Shown in pieces: positions 1-6,155 of a stretch of 7,201 nucleotides of DNA. Position 1 is the stretch's first letter; each line of letters opens with the position of its first letter. This DNA is from an uncultured delta proteobacterium (lineage in GTDB: Bacteria > Myxococcota_A > Polyangia > Polyangiales > Ga0077539). The notes below the pieces were generated by a model, which saw only the letters and a program-made list of their open reading frames with translations, was not told where the DNA came from and made no database searches. The translations under genes and the position numbers were made by a program. The stretch is taken from contig CAIOSS010000652.1 in NCBI GenBank assembly GCA_903860995.1, positions 1 through 7,201 of the forward strand, read 5' to 3'.

Positions 1-3
1 TCG

Positions 4-1926
4 CTACAGCTCGATCTGCGTTCCGAGCTCGACCACCCGGTTGGGCGGAATGTTGAAGAACATGTTCGCCGGCCGCGCGTTGCGCGACAGGATCGCGAAG
101 AGCACCTTGCGCCAGCGGGCCATGCTCGACCGCCCGGAGGTGAGCAGGGTCTCGCGGCCCAGGTAGAAGCTCGCCGCCTGCGGGTCGATGGGGAGTCCGC
201 GCTCGTTGCAGAGCGTGAGGCACTCCAGCACGTTGGGCGTCTCCATGAAGCCGTAGGTGGCCGTCACCTGCCAGAAGCCCTGGCCGAGGTCCTTGATGGT
301 GAGGCGCTGCGCGGCGGGCACCTCGGGCACGTGCCGGGTCTGCACCGACAGCAGGATCACCTGCTCGTGCAGCACCTTGTTGTGCTTGAAGTGGTGCAGC
401 AGCACCGGCGGGGCGCCGTCGGGGTTGGACGTCATGAACACCGCCGTGCCCTTCACCCGGTGCGGCTGGGTGGTCGCCACGTCGCTCAGAAAGAGCTCGG
501 TGGGGAGGGTGTTGGCGATGATGTGGTGGCCGAGCGTGCGCCGCCCCTTCTTCCAGGTGGTCATCACCACGAAGACCCCCGCGGCCATCGCCAGCGGGAG
601 CCATCCGCCGTCGGTGATCTTCACCATGTTGGCGGCGAGGAAGGCCAGGTCGAGCGCCAGGAACAACGCCACCAGCGCGACGCTCTTCCACAGCGCCCAG
701 CCCCACTGCCGGGTGACCTGGAAGAAGAGCACCGAGGTGATGCTCATGGTGCCGGTGACCGCGATGCCGTAGGCCGCGGCGAGGTGCGTCGACTCGCGGA
801 AGGCCACCACCAGCGCGATGCACGCCACCATCAAGATGCGGTTGACCTCGGGGATGTAGATCTGCCCCTCGGCGGTGCCGGAGGTGTGCACGATGGTGAC
901 CCGGGGGCAGTACCCGAGCTGCACCGCCTGCTGGGTGAGGGAGAAGGCGCCCGAGATGAGGGCCTGCGAGGCGACCACCGTGGCCACCGTGGCGACGGCC
1001 ACCATCGGGTACAACAGCCAGCCGGAGAGCAGGCCGAAGAAGGGGTTGGCCCGCACGGCCTCGCCGCGCTCGATGAGCACCGCACCCTGCCCGAAGTAGT
1101 TGCAGAGCAGCGCAGGAAACACCACGCCGTACCAGGCCCAGCGGATGGGCTTGCGGCCGAAGTGGCCCATGTCGGCGTAGAGGGCCTCGCCGCCGGTGAT
1201 GCACAGCACCACGGAGCCCAGCAGCAGGAAGCCGTGCCCGCGGTGCTCCAGGAAGAAGCGCACGGCGTGGACGGGGTTGACCGCGCCGAGCACCTCCGGG
1301 CGACGGGCGATCCACGGGAGCCCCGCGGCGGCGATGCTCACGAACCACACCAGGGTGGCCGGGCCGAAGACGGCGCCGATGCCCGCGGTGCCGCGCTTCT
1401 GCACGAGGAAGAGGCCCACCAGGATGAGCACCGTGATGGGCACGATGAAGGGGTGCACGCTGGTGGTGGCGACCTCCAGGCCCTCGACGGCGGACAGCAC
1501 GGAGATGGCCGGGGTGATGACCCCGTCGCCGTAGAGCAGGGCCGCGCCAAAGAGGCCGAGCACCACGAGGACGACGCGGGAGCGCGAGCGCGAGCGGTCG
1601 GCCATCTCCTGGCGCGAGGTGACCAGCGCGAGGAGCGAGAGCACGCCGCCTTCGCCCTGGTTGTCGGCGCGCAGGATGAACGTGACGTACTTCACGGCCA
1701 CCACCAGGACGAGCGACCACACGATGAGCGAGAGCACGCCGAGGACGTTCTCGACCGTGGGCGCGACGCCGTGCGCGGGCGCGAAGCACTCCTTCACCGC
1801 GTAGAGCGGCGAGGTGCCGATGTCGCCGTAGACGACCCCGAGCGCCCCGAGGCTCAGCTTGATGACGGCGCTGGTGGTAGGGGCTTCGGCGGAGTGGGAC
1901 GAGGGCGAGCCCGCAGCGTGGGACAT
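4..1926 (-). CDS. kup: KUP-family potassium uptake transporter (Kup/TrkD-like)
   Basis: Probable K+ uptake carrier of the inner membrane; characterised KUP proteins move K+ with H+. The 640-residue length is normal for the family. A short polar N-terminus (about 1-20) leads into the family signature GVVYGDIGTSPLY at 30-42, which includes the Asp and Tyr that bind K+ in studied relatives. NQGEGG follows at 89-94 and YGDGVITPAISVLSAVEGL at 132-150. About twelve hydrophobic segments run to about residue 455, then a soluble C-terminal domain that ends in the family-typical FFNIPPNRVVELGTQ close to the stop. The ATG at 1924-1926 fits because the signature lies at the expected distance. No Shine-Dalgarno is visible; a TACACC hexamer (minus strand, 1942-1937) lies 10 nt upstream. 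An arginine/serine run (RSRSRSR, 111-117) sits in a cytoplasmic loop. The gene is intact and family assignment is firm; the symbol is by homology only. Confidence 0.96.
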   Translation of the reverse strand: MSHAAGSPSSHSAEAPTTSAVIKLSLGALGVVYGDIGTSPLYAVKECFAPAHGVAPTVENVLGVLSLIVWSLVLVVAVKYVTFILRADNQGEGGVLSLLALVTSRQEMADRSRSRSRVVLVVLGLFGAALLYGDGVITPAISVLSAVEGLEVATTSVHPFIVPITVLILVGLFLVQKRGTAGIGAVFGPATLVWFVSIAAAGLPWIARRPEVLGAVNPVHAVRFFLEHRGHGFLLLGSVVLCITGGEALYADMGHFGRKPIRWAWYGVVFPALLCNYFGQGAVLIERGEAVRANPFFGLLSGWLLYPMVAVATVATVVASQALISGAFSLTQQAVQLGYCPRVTIVHTSGTAEGQIYIPEVNRILMVACIALVVAFRESTHLAAAYGIAVTGTMSITSVLFFQVTRQWGWALWKSVALVALFLALDLAFLAANMVKITDGGWLPLAMAAGVFVVMTTWKKGRRTLGHHIIANTLPTELFLSDVATTQPHRVKGTAVFMTSNPDGAPPVLLHHFKHNKVLHEQVILLSVQTRHVPEVPAAQRLTIKDLGQGFWQVTATYGFMETPNVLECLTLCNERGLPIDPQAASFYLGRETLLTSGRSSMARWRKVLFAILSRNARPANMFFNIPPNRVVELGTQIEL

Positions 1927-1959
1927 GGCGCCGCGAGGTGTACCACGGCGTCCGAGGCG

Positions 1960-2088
1960 GAGCGGCGTGATCTCCTGGCGGCAATCTCCGAGGAGGCCGA
2001 GGCTCCGGAAGGAGGTCGAGGCCGACCCCGCGAGGCCGCGGGCATCGTCACGGAGCAGGGTGTGGGGTATCGCTTCCGCGAGGGCTGA
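1960..2088 (+). pseudogene. Remnant of an OmpR/PhoB-type (KdpE-like) response-regulator DNA-binding domain
   Basis: Two adjacent plus-strand frames together spell the end of a winged-helix response regulator. Frame one, 2000-2041, reads RLRKEVEADPARPR, like the recognition-helix end and following loop (LRxKLEADPxxPR). Frame two, 2041-2088, reads GIVTEQGVGYRFREG and then TGA, like the C-terminal hairpin (I.T..GVGYRF). Restoring one base near 2041 would join them. Further upstream in frame two, 1960-1989 reads ERRDLLAAIS, which could be the earlier 'T.RELL..VW' segment with the middle deleted. The receiver domain is absent, because kup begins at 1926 on the other strand. 'EADPARPR...TEQGVGYRF' is closest in feel to KdpE, but this is recognition from memory and other OmpR-family members are possible. 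The remnant overlaps the last 41 bp of the hydroxylase gene in antisense. Confidence 0.55.
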
Positions 2089-3280
2089 GCTGCGAGAGCC
2101 AGGTGCTCATGGCCCACGCCACGGCGGCCGCGGCGAGCCACCAGGACTGGCGGGTCCAGGCGGCGAGGGCGAGGGCCGCGACGCCCAGAAGGGCGAGCCG
2201 GGCCTGCTCGGAGGGGACGGCCCAGGGGCGCTGCTCGGTGACGCCGCCCACGTTGGTGAGGCCCCACACGCTCAGCGCGGAGAGCGCCAGCTTGGTCCAG
2301 TAGGGCATCGGGAGCCCGAGGGGCAGGGCGCCGGGGATCATCGCCAGGACGAAGGACGCCAGCACGAAGCGGCGCCGCGGGGGAGACACCGTCACGGTGT
2401 ATTTCGGCGCGTGCAGTCGCTCGGCGGCGAGGGCGTTGAGGTCCTCGACGGGCACCCCCTGGGGGACCCACCCCGGCGAGCGGACCACCGCCTGGACGCG
2501 GTCCCAGAGCGTGGGCATGGCGGCGACCTTGCGGGCGAGCTTGGCGCCGTACGCGAGGTGGACCCACCCCGGGTTGAAGCTCTCGACGGGCTCGATGGTG
2601 CCGTAGGTGGGCGCCTCGGCCTCGGGCTCGAAGGTGCCCAGGAGGCGGTCCCAGAGGATGAAGACGCCGGCGTAGTTCTTGTCGAGGTACTTCGGGTCGA
2701 CGCCGTGGTGCACCCGGTGGTGCGACGGGGTGTTGAAGATCCACTCCAGCGGACCCACCCGCCCGATGAGCCGGGTGTGTATCCAGAACTGGTACACGAT
2801 GACCAGGCCGTAGGCGGTGGCGAAGGTCGCGGGGGGCAATCCCAGCAGGGCCAGCGGCACGTAGAACCACGTGGAGAACAGCGGCTGCCAGGCGTCCTGC
2901 CGCAGCGCCACGGAGAGGTTGTACTCCTCGCTCTGGTGGTGCACGACGTGGCTGAACCACCCGATGGCGCTCTCGTGGCTCCAGCGATGGAAGAGGTAAT
3001 AGAGGAAGTCCGAGAGCACGAAGGCGGTGACCCACGCGATCACCGGGTGCGCGCCGAACCAGTCGGTGACCCGCGCGTGCTCGTAGACCCAGTAGTAGGG
3101 CGCCATCAAGGCCGCCGCGGCGAGCACCGTGAGCAGCTGCTGGAAGAGCCCGGTGGCGAGGTTGTTGAGGGAGTCGTCGACGGAGTACAGCCCCGCGCGG
3201 AGCTTGCGGTTGATGGCCGCCTCGACGCCCATCCCGACGAAGTAGAAGGGCACCGCGAGCACGATCGGGTTCAACGCCAT
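2048..3280 (-). CDS. Fatty acid hydroxylase/sterol desaturase family membrane protein (AGMO-like)
   Basis: A membrane di-iron oxygenase of 410 residues. The histidine ligand set is complete: HRWSH (98-102), HVVHH (111-115), a further His at 168, and HHRVHH (187-192). Hydrophobic segments flank these at about 5-20, 45-65, 80-97 and 138-165, as in the family. The region after the histidines ('DRLLGTFEPE', then 'YGTIEPVESFNPGWVHLAY') and a hydrophobic C-terminal third with 'GLTNVGGVTEQRPW' resemble alkylglycerol monooxygenase (TMEM195) and its bacterial relatives more than short sterol C4/C5 desaturases. The likely reaction is O2-dependent hydroxylation or ether-lipid cleavage; the substrate cannot be read from sequence. 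The ATG at 3278-3280 has no Shine-Dalgarno; a TACCCT hexamer lies 11 nt upstream. The last dozen or so residues (SPRGSDTPHPAP) are encoded opposite the response-regulator remnant and look non-native. The gene is divergent from the alcohol dehydrogenase. Confidence 0.92.
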   Translation of the reverse strand: MALNPIVLAVPFYFVGMGVEAAINRKLRAGLYSVDDSLNNLATGLFQQLLTVLAAAALMAPYYWVYEHARVTDWFGAHPVIAWVTAFVLSDFLYYLFHRWSHESAIGWFSHVVHHQSEEYNLSVALRQDAWQPLFSTWFYVPLALLGLPPATFATAYGLVIVYQFWIHTRLIGRVGPLEWIFNTPSHHRVHHGVDPKYLDKNYAGVFILWDRLLGTFEPEAEAPTYGTIEPVESFNPGWVHLAYGAKLARKVAAMPTLWDRVQAVVRSPGWVPQGVPVEDLNALAAERLHAPKYTVTVSPPRRRFVLASFVLAMIPGALPLGLPMPYWTKLALSALSVWGLTNVGGVTEQRPWAVPSEQARLALLGVAALALAAWTRQSWWLAAAAVAWAMSTWLSQLSPRGSDTPHPAP

Positions 3281-3357
3281 GGCGGGGCGGGAGGGTAGCC
3301 CGAGCGGGCGCCCGAGGCCCAGCGACGCTCACCCTCTCCCGTCGTAGTCTGCGCGCC
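3281..3357. promoter_or_regulatory. Divergent intergenic region with two candidate -10 elements
   Basis: This 77-bp gap must hold the start signals of both the hydroxylase (minus) and the alcohol dehydrogenase (plus). On the plus strand TAGTCT (3345-3350) ends 7 nt before the dehydrogenase ATG. On the minus strand TACCCT (3297-3292) ends 11 nt before the hydroxylase ATG. Both fit the loose TANNNT pattern. Neither start codon has a purine-rich ribosome-binding site, and no good -35 box is visible. If these hexamers are real -10 boxes, transcripts would begin at or just before the ATG (leaderless). This is inference from spacing alone. Confidence 0.35.
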
Positions 3358-4416
3358 ATGACCAAGGCCATCGCGTTCGCCAGCTTCGACGCCACCTCGC
3401 CGCTCGCGCCCTTCCACTTCGAGCGGCGCGAGCCCGGCGCCACGGACGTCCAGATCGAGATCCTCTTCTGCGGGGTGTGCCACTCCGACCTCCACACCGT
3501 GCGCGGCGAGTGGGCCGGCACGGTGTACCCCTGCGTGCCGGGGCACGAGATCGTGGGTCGTGTGACGAAGGTCGGCCGCGAGGTGACGGGCTTCGCGGTG
3601 GGCGGCCTCGCCGCGGTGGGCTGCATGGTCGACTCGTGCCGCGCCTGCCCGAGCTGCCGCGCGGGCCTGGAGCAGTACTGCGAGCGCGACGACGTCACGT
3701 GGACGTACAACAGCCCCGACAAGCACCTCCCCGGGCAGGTGACCTACGGCGGCTACTCCAGCCAGGTGGTGGTCGACGAGCGCTTCTGCCTGCGGGTGTC
3801 CGACCAGCTGCCGCTGGCGGCGGTGGCGCCGCTGCTCTGCGCGGGCATCACGCTGTACTCGCCGCTGCGCCACTGGGGCGCCGCGGCGGGGAAGAAGGTC
3901 GGCATCGTGGGGCTCGGCGGCCTCGGGCACATGGGGGTGAAGTTCGCCCACGCCTTCGGGGCGCACACGGTGCTGTTCACCACGTCGCCGGGGAAGGCCG
4001 ACGACGCGCGGCGCCTCGGGGCCGACGAGGTGGTGGTCTCGCGCGACGCCGACGCCATGCGCCGCCACGCCGGGAGCTTCGACCTCATCGTCGACACGGT
4101 GGCCGTCCCGCACGACCTCGACGCGTACACCGGGCTGCTGCGCCGCGACGGCGCGCTGGTGCTGGTGGGCGTCCCCGAGAAGGCCCACCCGGCGCCGAGC
4201 GTGGGCAGGCTCATCGGCCGCCGGCGCAGCGTCGCCGGGTCGCTCATCGGCGGCATCCGCGAGACCCAGGAGATGCTCGATTTCTGCGCCGAGCGGGGCA
4301 TCGTGTCGGAGGTCGAGGTGATTCCGATGCAGCGCATCGACGAGGCCTACGCGCGCATGCTGCGCAGCGACGTGCGGTACCGCTTCGTGGTCGACATGAG
4401 CTCCCTCGGGGGGTGA
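3358..4416 (+). CDS. Zinc-dependent NADP(H) alcohol dehydrogenase, YahK/cinnamyl alcohol dehydrogenase type
   Basis: A cytosolic medium-chain dehydrogenase/reductase of 352 residues, usual length. It interconverts aldehydes and primary alcohols; relatives such as YahK and plant CAD have broad aldehyde-reducing activity. The GroES-like domain carries the catalytic zinc ligands C41 (GVCHSDLH), H63 (PGHE) and C161 (LLCAGITLY), and the structural zinc ligands C94, C97, C100 and C108. The Rossmann domain begins at 'GKKVGIVGLGGLGHMG' with GLGGLG at 185-190. 'TTSPGK' at 208-213, in place of an acidic residue after the second strand, points to NADP(H). 'GCMVDSCRAC' and 'YGGYSSQVVVDE' are typical of this subgroup. 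One oddity: the usual Gly-Asp before the structural-zinc lobe is Gly-Gly here (82-83, VGGLAAVGC). The start is the ATG at 3358, followed directly by the first strand; no Shine-Dalgarno. It stands alone. Physiological substrate unknown. Confidence 0.95.
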   Translation: MTKAIAFASFDATSPLAPFHFERREPGATDVQIEILFCGVCHSDLHTVRGEWAGTVYPCVPGHEIVGRVTKVGREVTGFAVGGLAAVGCMVDSCRACPSCRAGLEQYCERDDVTWTYNSPDKHLPGQVTYGGYSSQVVVDERFCLRVSDQLPLAAVAPLLCAGITLYSPLRHWGAAAGKKVGIVGLGGLGHMGVKFAHAFGAHTVLFTTSPGKADDARRLGADEVVVSRDADAMRRHAGSFDLIVDTVAVPHDLDAYTGLLRRDGALVLVGVPEKAHPAPSVGRLIGRRRSVAGSLIGGIRETQEMLDFCAERGIVSEVEVIPMQRIDEAYARMLRSDVRYRFVVDMSSLGG

Positions 4417-4882
4417 CGGCGAAGGCAGTCCGAGGGGTGAGCGCGACCACGAAGGCCGCGAACACCGGCCCGGGTGAGGTCTTCGACGCACGGCCGGGCG
4501 GCGACTTCGGACGCATCGCCTCGATCCACGCGCTCCCGCCAGCGGCACGGAGTTCCACGTCTCCGATCGCCGCGTGGTACTCCACGACGCCATCGAGGCG
4601 CTCGTCGTGCGAGACATAAGCGGCGCATGACCTGCGCTCCATGCGGCTCGTCCCGACGATCTCCACCGGGCCCTCCGCGCCGACGGGGGTAGTACGCGTC
4701 ACCCCACACCAGCGCTCGAGCAGCAAACGTGACCGGCGTGCCCTTCGAAGCCGCTCGATGGGCTGCTGAAGCAGAATGGGGCACTCCGGCCCGGCACGGA
4801 TTCGCTCGGGTTTACAGAGAACCCATGATCAGCAGGACACCGTCCCGCGAGCGCTGCCAGGGGCTCCCTGGACGCCGCCTTG
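4417..4882. other. Intergenic stretch without a convincing gene
   Basis: This gap lies between the alcohol dehydrogenase and the hairpin that follows the oxidoreductase gene. The only protein-like stretch is on the minus strand at about 4400-4670. It includes 'SHDERLDGVVEYHAAIGDVE' and 'GGSAWIEAMRPKSPPG', and by rough hand count about four fifths of codons end in G or C. That frame has only a TTG start (4726) or internal ATGs, no ribosome-binding site, and runs on to 4244, about 170 bp antisense into the dehydrogenase, where it becomes arginine/proline/cysteine junk. A second minus frame just upstream (about 4660-4730, 'VTFAARALVWGDAYYP') also looks protein-like, which could mean a frameshifted, decaying gene. 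I recognise no family. No tRNA or repeats seen. The part from 4730 on is less GC-rich and I see nothing in it. Confidence 0.4.
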
Positions 4883-4911
4883 GCCCCGCGGAGAAGATTT
4901 CTCCGCGAGGC
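4883..4911. terminator. Strong hairpin between convergent genes, probable terminator
   Basis: CGCGGAGAA (4887-4895), loop GAT, TTCTCCGCG (4899-4907) form a perfect 9-bp stem. Beyond one C/A mismatch (4886/4908) it gains three more pairs (4883-4885 with 4909-4911). It sits 17 nt past the stop codon of the oxidoreductase gene on the minus strand and would also face transcripts coming from the alcohol dehydrogenase. No real T run follows on either strand (plus strand has only CTTCTATT), so it may act as a bidirectional or weak intrinsic terminator, or as an mRNA 3'-end stabiliser. Confidence 0.6.
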
Positions 4912-4927
4912 TTCTATTGCAGTGTCT

Positions 4928-5563
4928 CTAGCGCTTCAGGACCTTGAACGCGTGCGTCCACTGGTTGTGCAGGAAGCCCGACGCGCACCACAGCCGGCAG
5001 AGCGGCTCGATGGCCCGCGCGCCCTCGACGCCGCCGATGTCCTCCTGGTCCCACCCGAACTGGTCGAGGATGGCGGTGACCTGGGCCTTCGCCTCCGCGC
5101 TGTCGCCCGCGATGAACATCGTCGGACGCCCTCCCGCGAAGCTCGGGTTGACGAAGTTGGCGTTGCCCACGCTCGAGAACGCCTTCACGAAATGCGCCTC
5201 CGGGGCGGCCTTCTGCAGGCGCTCCATGAGCGACTCGTTGGGCCCCGTGAAGTACGGGAGGATGCCCTTCACCGGCGGCCCGCTGATGGGGTTGGACGCG
5301 TCGATGACCGCCTTGCCCGCGAGGGCGCCCGCCAGCCCGCGGACCAGTGCCTCCGCCGCGGGCCCCGCGACGCCCACCACGACCACCTCGCCGTGCGCCG
5401 CCACCGCCTCGAAGGTGCCCTCCGCGACGCCATGCTCCGCCGACCACGCCGCGAGCTTCGTGCCCTCGCGGCTGCCGATGCGCACGTCGTGGCCGTGCCG
5501 CTTGAACCCGAGCGCGAGCACCTTGCCCACATCCCCTGAACCGAGAACTCCCACCTTTGCCAT
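4928..5563 (-). CDS. NADPH-dependent F420 reductase-like NAD(P)-binding oxidoreductase
   Basis: A small soluble Rossmann protein of 211 residues in the 'NADP oxidoreductase, coenzyme F420-dependent' family. The N-terminus MAKVGVLGSGDVGK has the dinucleotide-binding GSGDVG at 8-13. GSR at 30-32 is the usual NADP 2'-phosphate-binding spot. VIDASNPISGP (from 86) matches the family's 'D..NP' motif, followed by 'HFVKAFSSVGNANF'. The C-terminus (GGVEGARAIEPL, then W and H residues) also fits bacterial members. True F420:NADP reductases use F420, but most bacterial relatives have no proven substrate, so a general NADPH-linked redox role is safest. The start is the ATG at 5561-5563: GAGGAGGT sits 4 nt upstream and the first strand begins at once. 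An in-frame GTG at 5584 would add seven residues across the Shine-Dalgarno and is unlikely. It is monocistronic, with its own promoter and a downstream hairpin. Confidence 0.88.
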   Translation of the reverse strand: MAKVGVLGSGDVGKVLALGFKRHGHDVRIGSREGTKLAAWSAEHGVAEGTFEAVAAHGEVVVVGVAGPAAEALVRGLAGALAGKAVIDASNPISGPPVKGILPYFTGPNESLMERLQKAAPEAHFVKAFSSVGNANFVNPSFAGGRPTMFIAGDSAEAKAQVTAILDQFGWDQEDIGGVEGARAIEPLCRLWCASGFLHNQWTHAFKVLKR

Positions 5564-5567
5564 CGCG

Positions 5568-5575
5568 ACCTCCTC
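5568..5575 (-). promoter_or_regulatory. Shine-Dalgarno of the oxidoreductase gene
   Basis: GAGGAGGT on the minus strand lies 4 nt before the ATG at 5563. It is the only strong ribosome-binding site seen in the window and decides the start in favour of 5563 over the upstream in-frame GTG. Confidence 0.85.
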
Positions 5576-5603
5576 GCGCTCCACCCGAGCGCTGCTGCGC
5601 GTC

Positions 5604-5633
5604 GGTGTAAGGGCGTCGCAACAGACCTGTCAA
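5604..5633 (-). promoter_or_regulatory. Sigma-70-type promoter of the oxidoreductase gene
   Basis: On the minus strand a perfect TTGACA (5633-5628) is followed by a 17-nt spacer and TTACAC (5610-5605), or with an 18-nt spacer by TACACC (5609-5604). The -35 is consensus; the -10 is weak. Transcription would start near 5597, giving a leader of about 30-35 nt that contains the GAGGAGGT site. Spacing, orientation and position all fit, but the call rests on sequence alone. Confidence 0.6.
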
Positions 5634-5678
5634 CGTGGGTAGCACTGCGGTCCCGGTCGGGCCTAGAGCTCCCGCGAA

Positions 5679-5996
5679 TTGCTCGGTATTCACGCGGTGA
5701 TGACCGCGCGCGGCGAGGTGCTCGGCACCATCCTCGACGACACCGGCATCCTCACGCAGGGCAAGCACTCGGTGGGCGTGGGGCGGCAGTACACCGGCTC
5801 GGCCGGCAAGATCGCCAACTGCCAGATCGCCGTCACGATGGCGGTGTACACGGCGCGTCACGCCGCGCTCGCCGACGTCGGGCTCTGCCTCCCCAAGGAC
5901 TGGACGGACGATGCGGCGCGCCTCGCCAAGGCGGGCGTCCCTGCGGACGTCGTCTTTCGGACCAAGGGAGAGATCGCGCTGGCGATGTTGAAACTC
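5679..5996 (+). pseudogene. Internal fragment of an IS701-family DDE transposase
   Basis: About 105 codons match the middle of IS701-type transposases. 'LDDTGILTQGKHSVGVGRQY' carries the first catalytic Asp in the DDTG motif. 'TGSAGKIANCQIAV' follows, then LPKDWTDDAARLAKAGVP and 'FRTKGEIALAMLKL'. Complete family members are roughly 400 residues. Here the N-terminal part is missing: a TAG at 5664-5666 closes the frame just upstream, with only a TTG start. The similarity stops at about 5996, just before the segment that should hold the second catalytic Asp. The frame stays open to 6146, but that tail is arginine/proline/glycine filler reading through the inverted-repeat element. The fragment is therefore inactive. 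No IS ends or target duplications could be assigned. It marks an old insertion whose ends were lost. Confidence 0.8.
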
Positions 5997-6014
5997 AGAA
6001 CGTCTGGCTTTCAC

Positions 6015-6155
6015 CGCACCCGCCCACGCCCTCCCAGCGCGCCCAACCGGGGCGATCGCTGCGGGGCTCCGGACGTCGGCCGCGGGGCGGCTTGGGGGGG
6101 ACTGGCCCGGGGCTGTCGCCCGGTTGGGCGCGCTGGGAGGACGTGAGCGGGTGCG
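6015..6155. repeat. 141-bp element with about 40-bp imperfect inverted arms
   Basis: The left arm (6015-6055) and right arm (6116-6155) are reverse complements. They share the core CCTCCCAGCGCGCCCAACCG / CGGTTGGGCGCGCTGGGAGG without a mismatch. Over the full 40-41 nt I count two mismatches and one extra G in the left arm. The 60-bp middle (6056-6115) is G-rich with no reading frame of note. As RNA it would fold into a very stable long hairpin with a large loop. It begins 19 nt after the transposase similarity ends, and its right tip is also the start of the 52-bp tandem repeats. It could be a miniature transposable element, a REP/BIME-like palindrome, or leftover IS ends; sequence alone does not decide. 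Confidence 0.8.

Noticed and set aside
331..2088. Long plus-strand open frame opposite kup
   Set aside because: Its product is rich in His, Arg, Glu and Gly, typical of the antisense shadow of a GC-rich membrane protein gene. Only its last part (from about 1960) has meaning, as the response-regulator remnant.
1859..3298. Long plus-strand open frame opposite the hydroxylase
   Set aside because: Low-complexity Glu/Gly/Arg/Val/His translation; an antisense shadow. Only RLRKEVEADPARPR (2000-2041) is informative.
3271..4617. Long minus-strand open frame opposite the alcohol dehydrogenase
   Set aside because: Ala/Arg/His/Val-rich shadow of a gene whose zinc ligands and Rossmann motif are intact on the plus strand.
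4729..4947. Small plus-strand gene (72 codons)
   Set aside because: No ribosome-binding site, no recognisable motif, and it runs through the hairpin and into the 3' end of the convergent oxidoreductase gene.
5564..5584. GTG start at 5584 for the oxidoreductase
   Set aside because: The extension would cover the Shine-Dalgarno GAGGAGGT, and the conserved strand begins right after the ATG at 5563.
5997..6146. C-terminal continuation of the transposase frame
   Set aside because: The translation turns into Arg/Pro/Gly filler where the inverted-repeat element begins; no transposase similarity remains.
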